A stretch of 64,000 nt of DNA from G965229605 sp965229605 (GTDB lineage: Bacteria > Pseudomonadota > Alphaproteobacteria > CBDDJK01), in NCBI GenBank assembly GCA_965229605.1, contig OZ245892.1, positions 1,364,001-1,428,000 on the forward strand, in the 5' to 3' direction. The notes under the pieces were generated by a model, which saw nothing but the letters and a program-made list of their open reading frames with translations, was not told the origin of the DNA and did not search any database. Both the position numbers and the translations under genes were made by a program. Below are positions 15,697-23,219 of this stretch, in pieces (position 1 is the stretch's first letter; each line of letters starts with the position of its first letter).

Positions 15697-17709
15697 TTAG
15701 GGAGTCTGCAATTCTGGCAAATCCCGATAAAGGTCGAGCGCTTCGGGATTGGCAAGCGCAGCGACATTTTTAACTGGCAAATTATGCACAACATCACGCA
15801 CGGCAATTTCTGTGATTTTCCCGGAGCGTGTCCGTGGAATATCGGCGACTGCCAGCACTTTTGCCGGCACATGACGCGGGGTACAATTTTGCCGGATTTG
15901 CGTTTTTATCGTCTGAACCCGGGAGGGGTCAAGCGCAAAGCCTTCTTTCAGGACGACAAAAAGGACGACCCGGACATCATGGTCCCATTTTTGGCCGATA
16001 ACGATTGATTCTTGAATGAAATCAAGGGATTCGACCTGTCGATAGATTTCGGCAGTTCCGATGCGCACCCCGCCTGGATTGAGTGTCGCGTCGGAGCGTC
16101 CAGAGACAATAAACCCTTTATGCACCGTGCCAGAGATATAGTCGCCGTGGGTCCAGATACCGGGAAAAAAGTCGAAATAGGCGGCCTGGTAGCGTTTATT
16201 GTCGGGGTCGTTATGGAAGGCGATTGGCATGGTTGGAAAAGGCCGGGTGCAGACCAGTTCGCCCTGTATAGTTTGATCACCTTGCGGGTTTGCATAGAGT
16301 GATTTTGCATTTTCATCAAAGATATCGACGGCCATGGCGAGCATGGGGGCCTGGATTTCGCCGCGCCAGACGGGCAGGGTCGGGGCCCCGCCGATAAAGC
16401 AGGCCATAAGGTCTGTCCCGCCGGACATGGAGGCGAGTTGCACATCGGCTTTGATTTTTTGATAGATATAGTCAAAACTTTCCGGGGAGAGTGGGGAGCC
16501 GGTTGAACAGATTGTGCGCAGGTTGGGGAGCCGGTGGGTTTTGACCGGGGAGAGTCCGGCCTTGGCGCAGGCATCGATATATTTGGCGGAGATTCCAAAG
16601 AGGCTGCAGTTTTCTTCTTGTGCATAGTCGAACAGCACGTTTCCATCGGGATAGAAGGGGGAGCCGTCATACAGCATCAAGGTTGCGCCGGATGCGAGGC
16701 TGGTCATGAGCCAGTTCCACATCATCCAGCCGCAGGTTGTGAAGAAGAAGACGCGGTCTCGGGGTTTTATATCGCAATGCAGGGCATGTTCTTTGAGATG
16801 CATGAGCAGGGTTCCGCCTGCGCGATGGATGATGCATTTAGGCTTGCCGGTTGTGCCGGAGGAATAGAGGATATAGAGCGGATCATTGAAATTGATTCGT
16901 TCGAAGGGGATGGGGTCGGGCGTGAAGGGGGCGATGAAGTCTGAAAGGCGTTTGGCATGTTTGGGCCAGTTAGCAGAAGTCCCCTGCCCTTCCCCGTCTT
17001 TCAGATCGCTCAGCAGTGGCAGGACGATCACTTTTTCGACTGATGGCAGGTCGGAGATAAAGCCGGACAGTTTTGCCATCGCATCATGGCGTTTTCCGTT
17101 ATAAATATAGCCATCAACCGCAAAGAGGAATCGCGGGCAGGTCTGGCCGAAGCGATCAATCACGCCAGCCGCCCCGAAATCTGGAGAGCAAGAGGTCCAG
17201 ACCCCGCCAAGCGCGGTCACGGCCAGCATGGCTGCGAGCGTTTCCGGGGTATTTGCCACATAGCCGCCGACGACGTCGCCTTTTTTAAGCCCGGCTTTGA
17301 TCAAGGCCTGGCACAGGCGGGCGGTCAAATCATAGAGTTCCTGGCGGGTCATTTTGCGGCGGATTTTATCCTCGACCCAAAAGACCAGTGCCTCGTCATC
17401 GGGGTTAAGGCTTGTTGGCAGATGAAGGATATTTTCAGCAAAATTTAGCTGTGCTTCCGGGAAAAACTGTGCACCCGGCATTTTATCCGCATCGACAAGG
17501 ACTTGCCCCCCCTTGCCATCAGAAATGATTCCTGAAAAATCCCAAAAATCAGACCAGAAATCCGTCAGCGACTCGGTAGACCATCGCCAGAATGAAAAAT
17601 AATCGGTAAATGCTGTCCCCCGGCGCGCATTCACAAATTCCATGAAACGCACCATATTGCTTTGCGCCGTGCGTGCGCTTGAGGGGGACCATAAAGGGGC
17701 ATCCGTCAT
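15697..17709 (-). CDS. Acetoacetyl-CoA synthetase (acetoacetate-CoA ligase)
   Basis: Activates acetoacetate to acetoacetyl-CoA with ATP in ketone-body or polyhydroxybutyrate turnover. The adenylate-forming core P-loop is YILYSSGTTGKPKCI; further motifs are GWMMWNWLMTSLASGATL, SMSGGTDLMACFIGG and the C-terminal hinge and Lys region (SGRSDATLNPGGVRIG, RTRSGKITE). The N-terminal DYFSFWRWSTESLTDFWSDF segment and the 670-residue length separate it from acetyl-CoA synthetase. The next gene on the strand is ppdK, about 60 bases away; a metabolic link through acetyl-CoA and PEP is plausible but inferred. Confidence 0.93.
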   Translation of the reverse strand: MTDAPLWSPSSARTAQSNMVRFMEFVNARRGTAFTDYFSFWRWSTESLTDFWSDFWDFSGIISDGKGGQVLVDADKMPGAQFFPEAQLNFAENILHLPTSLNPDDEALVFWVEDKIRRKMTRQELYDLTARLCQALIKAGLKKGDVVGGYVANTPETLAAMLAVTALGGVWTSCSPDFGAAGVIDRFGQTCPRFLFAVDGYIYNGKRHDAMAKLSGFISDLPSVEKVIVLPLLSDLKDGEGQGTSANWPKHAKRLSDFIAPFTPDPIPFERINFNDPLYILYSSGTTGKPKCIIHRAGGTLLMHLKEHALHCDIKPRDRVFFFTTCGWMMWNWLMTSLASGATLMLYDGSPFYPDGNVLFDYAQEENCSLFGISAKYIDACAKAGLSPVKTHRLPNLRTICSTGSPLSPESFDYIYQKIKADVQLASMSGGTDLMACFIGGAPTLPVWRGEIQAPMLAMAVDIFDENAKSLYANPQGDQTIQGELVCTRPFPTMPIAFHNDPDNKRYQAAYFDFFPGIWTHGDYISGTVHKGFIVSGRSDATLNPGGVRIGTAEIYRQVESLDFIQESIVIGQKWDHDVRVVLFVVLKEGFALDPSRVQTIKTQIRQNCTPRHVPAKVLAVADIPRTRSGKITEIAVRDVVHNLPVKNVAALANPEALDLYRDLPELQTP

Positions 17710-17796
17710 CGCAAAACAACCTTGTTCAGAAAGGATTGAGAAAAAGGATCAGCAAAATATAAAAGGCATTTATATACATCTTTAGCTATATTCAAA

Positions 17797-17920
17797 TCAT
17801 TCACACTTAACTTTAGCAACCTCAAAAATCTTTTTAGCAATTTCTTCTGTTGATAACTCAAAGGGTTCAGCATAATCTTTTTGGGTTGCCCTGTAGTTTT
17901 TTCACCTCTTCTTGCTCCAT
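17797..17920 (-). pseudogene. Frameshifted small ORF after the restriction specificity gene
   Basis: An ATG at 17920 has a good ribosome-binding site (AAAGGA, about 8 bases upstream) and begins 15 bases after the specificity-gene stop. The frame MEQEEVKKLQGNPKRLC ends early. Removing one base from the A6 run (17897-17902 on plus as T6) joins MEQEEVK to NYRATQKDYAEPFEL and STEEIAKKIFEVAKVKCE, giving about 40 residues with natural composition, ending at TGA 17797. It is either a decayed third gene of the island, a homopolymer sequencing error or a +1 frameshift site. No family recognised. Confidence 0.5.
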
Positions 17921-17935
17921 TTTTTTAAATCCTTT

Positions 17936-18898
17936 CTAAAAATTTGCTGAATACGGCAATGATTTGATATAATCTCCCATGAATTGCCAATCTGGATGGC
18001 CTTGCGAATCTACAGGAAGTTTGATTTTTGAAGACATTATTCTGGCTTTTCCGTATTTTCTGCCAAATGAATAACGATAACGTTCTAAGTCCAGAACAGT
18101 AACCAGAAATAAGCCAATAAAAGGATTAAGGCGCGGACTATATGCTACGATAACGTCAGAAGAAGCTATAAAGTCGTGTGGTTGATATAAGGCAAAACCT
18201 ACAGAACCTTGCCCATTGGTAATAAACACTAATGAATTACCTGAGAAAGTGATTTTTGGATTGTGTTTTGCTTTTCTCATAACACCATTCTCAGATTTTT
18301 TCGCGCCTATGTATGAAATGTCATTTCCTTCTTCTAGCAATGCTGGTGCATTTTCGCATTTTCCCCGCAAGAAACTATCAAACAATTGAGATATCTGAAA
18401 TGGCTTCCAATTTTTTGTATTCAGTGCAGGTGTTGGGGCAGGTGATGCCACCTGCTTCGCATCATCATATTTGTGAATATCAGTCTGCTTTACCCATGCA
18501 GGGATTTCATCGAATGAGGGCAATAATAAAGCACGCAAAAAACGGTTTGCTTCCCTCCCGCAAGTAGAAAAGCGATATGCGTTACTCTGTATAGAATGGC
18601 AGTAAAATAGTTTCTCTGCATCCGTCATATCGCTTTTTGCTTCTAATACGGCAACATTCTGTCCTGTATAGAAAGCCTTTGGCTGGAGAAAACTGGACAG
18701 CACAGAACCACCAAGCGCGACAGTTATGCAACCAGAGGAATATGGTGTAACATTGGCTATCTCTTCTACAACCGCAGTAGTGCCATTATTCTTAGCAGTT
18801 CTGCCAATAAAGTTTATGCCAAATTCACTTTTGACCATTTTGTTTAGGTCAAATTTATTGCCATAGCTGACATCAAAAATCTCTTGCAGTTCAATCAT
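17936..18898 (-). CDS. Restriction-modification specificity subunit (HsdS/BcgIB-like)
   Basis: 320 residues with two target-recognition-like halves: one from the N-terminus, with LQEIFDVSYGNKFDLNKMVK, and one starting near NWKPFQISQLFDSFLRGKC, each ending in a helical spacer. Such subunits recognise a bipartite DNA site and guide the partner methylase/nuclease. The gene starts 5 bases after the methylase gene's stop, so the two form an operon. The length is near that of BcgIB (about 340). Like its partner it is AT-rich compared with the flanking genes. The recognition sequence cannot be predicted. Confidence 0.8.
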   Translation of the reverse strand: MIELQEIFDVSYGNKFDLNKMVKSEFGINFIGRTAKNNGTTAVVEEIANVTPYSSGCITVALGGSVLSSFLQPKAFYTGQNVAVLEAKSDMTDAEKLFYCHSIQSNAYRFSTCGREANRFLRALLLPSFDEIPAWVKQTDIHKYDDAKQVASPAPTPALNTKNWKPFQISQLFDSFLRGKCENAPALLEEGNDISYIGAKKSENGVMRKAKHNPKITFSGNSLVFITNGQGSVGFALYQPHDFIASSDVIVAYSPRLNPFIGLFLVTVLDLERYRYSFGRKYGKARIMSSKIKLPVDSQGHPDWQFMGDYIKSLPYSANF

Positions 18899-18903
18899 TC
18901 TTT

Positions 18904-20751
18904 CTATCCACCAATTAGCTGGAACAAGGCAAATTTTCTGACTGTTTCTTCAAAATCTGCTTGAGTGATTTGAGAATAATCCGTTTCCATATAGGCTTCG
19001 GCACACCATTCATCTTCTGCACGCACGGACTTACATACACTCAATCCGGCAATTTTTTTATTATTCACATAAGCACTCAGCCATTCTTCTTTGGTTCTTT
19101 GCCATTGATTTTTTATATCAATGCGCCCCTTGTTCTTTACTTTGATATAGCCGTCATCTTTGAAATAGCCAAAAAAGGTTTCTTTATTCACAGGATGAGG
19201 CGTATGCGCGGTGAACACCATGATACAAGTAATCACACCAACTGGATAGAATAAATCATCCGGCATACTCAATACGGCATTAAGCGTGTGATATTGCATC
19301 AATCGCCTTTTGACTTCAAGGGCTGAGGATTTTCCCGAAATGGCAGCCGACATTTGACAAATTGCAATGCACAGACCGCCCTTTTCCAAGCATTCCAGGG
19401 CATTTTCTATAAATTCAAGCTGACCATCTTCCCCGACATCATAAGGAGGGTTCAAAAATGCTTTAGTAGGTTTTGCCATTTTGACAATTTCAACATTCTC
19501 TTTGCTGAAACAATCACCAAAATAGACATTGCTCTTGCCATCGCCGCGCATCATCATGTTAGAACAGGCATGAGAAAACATATCAGCACGCTTTTCCACA
19601 CCGATAAGCTGTTTAGATTTGATATGTTTGTGCGTTGCTTGATGATTCCCTGATTTATCAAGCATATATTTCATAGCAGAAACCAAAAATCCACCCGTTC
19701 CACAGCATGGGTCAAATACGACATCGTTGCTATTTATTCCGGCAAGGTCGCAGAATAGATTAGTAATATGCGGGGGAGTTAGAACCAATCCTGTTTTGCT
19801 GTCACTGCCTGCATAACGGATAAATTGCGTATAAAACTGTCCTAATACATCATACACATTCTCATTGATATATGGCATGATATTTTCGTTAATGTCATTT
19901 ATCAAATCACGCAGAATAGTATTTTGTTTTTCTAAACGCTTAATTGTCACAGTTTTGCTATGAAGAGTGTTATTAGATCGAACTTTGCCATATTCACGTA
20001 AAATGACTTCACTTTTATAGCCATCAATATGATTACGCTTTAGAACATTCTGACAAGCCGCCAGCAGTGCTTCTATGAGTGCATCATTAGGGTTTGTGTC
20101 ATCTATTTCTTCATAATCATGGTAGGAAGTATAGGAAGAAGCAAAAGCTTTATCCTGTAATGCCACAAGAATAGAGCTAATCAGTGTGCAGCGTTCTACT
20201 TCCGGTATAGAGTAAGAATGCAAGTCATTATTATATTCAATAGCCTTTTTAATCAGCTCTTCTTCTTTAAGTGGCGCAGATTGTTTTTCAATCACACTAA
20301 ATAGTGATTTTGGGTCTAACAGGCTTTTATCGCTAACATCTTTGTAAGTCTGCTTGCCCCTCAACCATGAAAAATGCGAAATACACATCTCTTTGTCTGT
20401 TTCACCACTAACCGCAACTGCCATTACATTGAAGTCATCTTTCAGATACGAAGCATATAGTAGCGCACCATCTACAGCATAATCTGCATATTGTTTTTTT
20501 GTTTTGCTTTGATGCTTTGACGTGGAAGCCTTACACTCAATGACCACTATATTTTCAGGCTTATTGGTAAAGGTAACGATGAACTCAGGAAACCCTCTGC
20601 CCCTTCCTTTTTTTGAAGCATTTCTGAGCAATTTATCAATTTTAGGATTTACGGATTTTTGTTCCTCAACCGTGATGTTTGGATTGTCTGTATAACCCTG
20701 CTCTATGAGCAGTTTTCTCACAAGATTTTCCGTATTTCGTTCATTACCCAT
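18904..20751 (-). CDS. BcgI-like restriction endonuclease/N6-adenine methyltransferase fusion
   Basis: 615 residues combining cleavage and methylation. The N-terminus holds a PD-(D/E)xK-like nuclease site: Pro55-Glu56 and the E72-C73-K74 motif (IVVIECKAS). The middle and C-terminal part is a gamma-class N6-adenine methylase: LTPPHIT near 325, motif I FDPCCGTGGF (347 on) and motif IV NPPY (434-437). A fused R-M subunit with a separate specificity subunit of about 320 residues is the plan of type IIB BcgI (A subunit about 640, B about 340), not of classic type I with a separate HsdR helicase. No hsdR is present. AT-rich composition suggests horizontal acquisition. Confidence 0.82.
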   Translation of the reverse strand: MGNERNTENLVRKLLIEQGYTDNPNITVEEQKSVNPKIDKLLRNASKKGRGRGFPEFIVTFTNKPENIVVIECKASTSKHQSKTKKQYADYAVDGALLYASYLKDDFNVMAVAVSGETDKEMCISHFSWLRGKQTYKDVSDKSLLDPKSLFSVIEKQSAPLKEEELIKKAIEYNNDLHSYSIPEVERCTLISSILVALQDKAFASSYTSYHDYEEIDDTNPNDALIEALLAACQNVLKRNHIDGYKSEVILREYGKVRSNNTLHSKTVTIKRLEKQNTILRDLINDINENIMPYINENVYDVLGQFYTQFIRYAGSDSKTGLVLTPPHITNLFCDLAGINSNDVVFDPCCGTGGFLVSAMKYMLDKSGNHQATHKHIKSKQLIGVEKRADMFSHACSNMMMRGDGKSNVYFGDCFSKENVEIVKMAKPTKAFLNPPYDVGEDGQLEFIENALECLEKGGLCIAICQMSAAISGKSSALEVKRRLMQYHTLNAVLSMPDDLFYPVGVITCIMVFTAHTPHPVNKETFFGYFKDDGYIKVKNKGRIDIKNQWQRTKEEWLSAYVNNKKIAGLSVCKSVRAEDEWCAEAYMETDYSQITQADFEETVRKFALFQLIGG

Positions 20752-20849
20752 TCACTATATTCCTATAAACATAATTCAAAAATTATTTGATAACACTTAA
20801 AGCAGTTGAGATAGTTTGGGTAAGCATGTGTATGAACTCCATAGAAAAA

Positions 20850-21566
20850 CTAGCCACCAGCTTTTTTCTCTTCAGACTTTCGGGCCTTGAGCCTGTCCAA
20901 AAGAGCCTGCCGGTCCGCGCTGTCCTTCGCCAGAATATGCGGCAAAAAGGCCTCAACGCCCGGAATATTGCTAGCATGATTGGTCAAACGCCGCACCTCC
21001 ATCTGATTTTGCGCAATCCCGATCACAGAAATACGCCCGCTCTTGACCTCAAAGCCATAATTCACCGACAGAATATCCGGGTCCGCCAGTAACCGCGCCT
21101 GCAAAGTCGTCAAAATACGCAGATCATTCGCGGCCTGCGTAACCGACACATGCGGGCCAATAAAAATATCATTGATAACTTCAAGCGTGTTCGGATCGCT
21201 AAAAGCAATCTGCACCACCCGGCTTCGATGATCCTCGCGCGGGATCTGGCCCGTAAGCAGAACCCGACCTTCCATGACCTCGGCACTCACGGCATTGAAA
21301 AGCTTGATATCAATCGCCGATATCGCTTGCGCAATCCTTGCTTCACTTAACTTGTCCAGACCGGCTTGCTGCAAACCGCGCTCTTCAAGGGCCATCGAGC
21401 CAACAGCTGCTCCGGCACCCACAACCAGACCTGCCCCCGCACAGCCGCTGAGTGCACCCGAAAACAGCACAAAAGAACAAAGCATCGCAACCGAAAAAAA
21501 GCCACGCAATTTTTTCGCGCTTTTTCCTTTATAAAACAATAAAGTAAAATTATGTAAAACCGTCAT
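20850..21566 (-). CDS. BON-domain lipoprotein
   Basis: 238 residues. A basic N-terminus and hydrophobic stretch end in the lipobox ALSGC (about residue 42), indicating an outer-membrane lipoprotein. Two BON (OsmY/YraP-type) domains follow: one from about residue 75 with VMEGRVLLTGQIPREDHRSR, one from about 150 with VNYGFEVKSGRISVIGIAQ. These domains bind phospholipid and support envelope integrity. The ATG at 21566 is preferred, since the internal Met would remove the basic n-region. The C-terminal tail is Lys/Glu-rich. The gene lies beside the R-M island and ahead of a 26-base-period repeat. Confidence 0.85.
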   Translation of the reverse strand: MTVLHNFTLLFYKGKSAKKLRGFFSVAMLCSFVLFSGALSGCAGAGLVVGAGAAVGSMALEERGLQQAGLDKLSEARIAQAISAIDIKLFNAVSAEVMEGRVLLTGQIPREDHRSRVVQIAFSDPNTLEVINDIFIGPHVSVTQAANDLRILTTLQARLLADPDILSVNYGFEVKSGRISVIGIAQNQMEVRRLTNHASNIPGVEAFLPHILAKDSADRQALLDRLKARKSEEKKAGG

Positions 21567-21606
21567 ATTATTTTTTCCATTTTTTCCATAATATTATTTT
21601 TTCCAT
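21565..21606. repeat. 16-bp direct repeat upstream of the BON lipoprotein gene
   Basis: atattattttttccat occurs at 21565-21580 and 21591-21606 without mismatch, with a related ttttttccat in the spacer. It borders the start codon of the BON gene and is strongly A/T-rich (A-tract like on the minus strand). It could bend promoter DNA or be slippage-derived. Confidence 0.85.
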
Positions 21607-21639
21607 ATTTTCAGGTTTGGAAGCATACTCACGCCACTA

Positions 21640-22626
21640 TTAAAACATGCTTTTCGTCACCGTATCCGGCGGCGCATGACCATCCGAAAATTGCCGGATA
21701 TTCATAATCACCCGCTCCCCCATCTGCTGACGCCCCTCAATCGTCGCCGACCCCATATGCGGCAGCAAAACAACATTCGGAAGCTTCAAAAGACGCGGGT
21801 TGATCTGCGGCTCATGCTCAAAAACATCAAGACCCGCCCCCGCAATATCCTTGGCATTCAAAGCCTTGATCAAAGCCGCCTCGTCAATGACCTCTCCCCG
21901 GCTGGTGTTGACTATATAGGCATGTGACTTCATCAGCTTCAACCGCCGTGCATTCAAAAGATGATAGGTCGCCGGGGTATGCGGGCAATTAATCGATAAA
22001 ATATCCATATGCGCAATCATCTGATCCAGCGAAGACCAATAGGTTGCTTCCAACGGCGATTCCTGTTCATCGTCAAGACGATTACGATTATGATAATGCA
22101 CCGATAAACCAAATCCACGCGCCCGCCGGGCAACCGCCTGACCAATCTTGCCCATCCCGATAATCCCCAGACGCTTGCCAAAAATACGCCGCCCCAACAT
22201 CGTGGTCGGCGACCAGCCCCCCCAGGTGCCGGAACGGGCCAGATGCTCCCCCTCCACCAACCGACGCGGTACCGAAAGAATCAAGGCCATCGTCATATCG
22301 GCTGTATCCTCGGTCAAAACATCAGGGGTATTGGTCACCGTAATCCCTGCCTCTTGCGCCGCCTTGACATCAATATGATCATAACCGGTCCCGAAAGACG
22401 CAATCAGCTTTAACTGCGGCCCCGCCGACTTTATCAACTGCCGGTCAATCCGGTCCGTCACCGTCGGCACCAGAATCTCTGCCTGCTGCATGGCATCTTG
22501 AAGATCCTTTGCCGACATCGGCTGGTCATCCAGCTTGAGACGGGCTTCAAACAGCTCCATCATCCGGGTTTCAATCAAATCCGGAAGTTTGCGGGTAACA
22601 ATCACGAAAGGCTTGCGATAAGGCAT
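21640..22626 (-). CDS. D-isomer-specific 2-hydroxyacid dehydrogenase (glyoxylate/hydroxypyruvate reductase-like)
   Basis: 328 residues. The NAD(P)-binding motif is LGIIGMGKIGQAVARRARGF (about residue 155), with a substrate-binding GTGYDHIDV loop, the catalytic Arg in VNTSRGEVIDE, Glu in DVFEHEPQI and His in VVLLPHMGSAT. It reduces glyoxylate or hydroxypyruvate, or oxidises the matching D-2-hydroxyacids, in the cytoplasm. It lies only 3 bases from uraH on the same strand. Glyoxylate is a product of ureidoglycolate and so of purine breakdown, so a joint role is possible though unproven. Confidence 0.88.
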   Translation of the reverse strand: MPYRKPFVIVTRKLPDLIETRMMELFEARLKLDDQPMSAKDLQDAMQQAEILVPTVTDRIDRQLIKSAGPQLKLIASFGTGYDHIDVKAAQEAGITVTNTPDVLTEDTADMTMALILSVPRRLVEGEHLARSGTWGGWSPTTMLGRRIFGKRLGIIGMGKIGQAVARRARGFGLSVHYHNRNRLDDEQESPLEATYWSSLDQMIAHMDILSINCPHTPATYHLLNARRLKLMKSHAYIVNTSRGEVIDEAALIKALNAKDIAGAGLDVFEHEPQINPRLLKLPNVVLLPHMGSATIEGRQQMGERVIMNIRQFSDGHAPPDTVTKSMF

Positions 22627-22629
22627 TTG

Positions 22630-22983
22630 TCAGTTTCCCCGATAGGTGCTGTATCCATAAGGAGAAACCAGCAAAGGCACATGATAATTTTGTCCCGGAT
22701 CATAAATGCCAAAGCAGATCGGAATTTGATCCAGAAAAGCCGGGTCAGGCAAGGTCCAGCCCTTTGCCCGGAAATAGGCTCCGGCTGAAAAGACCAGCTC
22801 ATAGCGGCCAATCGCCAGCTTGCCATCCATCAAAGGCGCATCCGGTCGTCCCTCGGCATTGGTTTGGCCGCTGGTAATTAATTGAGGCGGCGTTCCCTCC
22901 TGCAAGCGATAAAGCGCATAGGCCATACCTGCAACAGGTTGCCCCGTTGCTGTATCAAGCACATGCGTTGACAGTTTTCCCAT
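22630..22983 (-). CDS. uraH: 5-hydroxyisourate hydrolase
   Basis: Transthyretin-related enzyme that hydrolyses 5-hydroxyisourate to OHCU in uric acid degradation. Expected features are all present: the N-terminal LSTHVLDTATGQPVAGM with catalytic His, Arg in NAEGRPDAPL, His in YHVPLLVSPYGYSTYRG, and a C-terminal YRG tetrapeptide (here YRGN, where YRGS is usual). Start ATG 22983 gives 117 residues, the family length; an in-frame ATG at 23019 would add 12 residues. No urate oxidase, OHCU decarboxylase or allantoinase gene is in the window. Confidence 0.93.
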   Translation of the reverse strand: MGKLSTHVLDTATGQPVAGMAYALYRLQEGTPPQLITSGQTNAEGRPDAPLMDGKLAIGRYELVFSAGAYFRAKGWTLPDPAFLDQIPICFGIYDPGQNYHVPLLVSPYGYSTYRGN

Positions 22984-23081
22984 TACCAGCCCCTTTAATT
23001 GTAAGAGAATCTCTATCATCAGCGAAATTACACAGAAACCACCATAGTTGACAAGTCCTGATCCCGTTTGCGCATTATTGG

Positions 23082-23123
23082 CTATCGCTGATCAGCTATC
23101 GCTGATCGACTATCGTTGATCTC
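23082..23123. repeat. 14-bp tandem repeat (three copies) between uraH and the EAL-like gene
   Basis: ctatcgctgatcag (23082-23095), ctatcgctgatcga (23096-23109) and ctatcgttgatctc (23110-23123). It lies about 100 bases upstream of the EAL-like gene start, between two divergent genes. Each unit contains GATC. A multi-site operator or slippage product are both possible. Confidence 0.9.
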
Positions 23124-23219
23124 CAGATTGGTGGCTTGCACAACGATGCAACAGCAGGTAAGTCTTCTTAGTATATTTCTCCTGCCTTCCTATTGGCTTA
23201 TTTTGATTGCGAGTGCCTG

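Noticed and set aside
15948..16670. Minus-strand frame of 240 codons inside the acetoacetyl-CoA synthetase gene
   Set aside because: Out-of-frame shadow rich in Pro and Ser with no recognisable domain.
17936..20751. Classic type I restriction system
   Set aside because: No HsdR translocase; the nuclease motif lies in the methylase subunit, which fits the BcgI plan better.
23048..23078. TTGACA plus CATTAT as a promoter for the EAL-like gene
   Set aside because: The spacing is 19 bases and the -10 match is weak; too uncertain to list as a feature.
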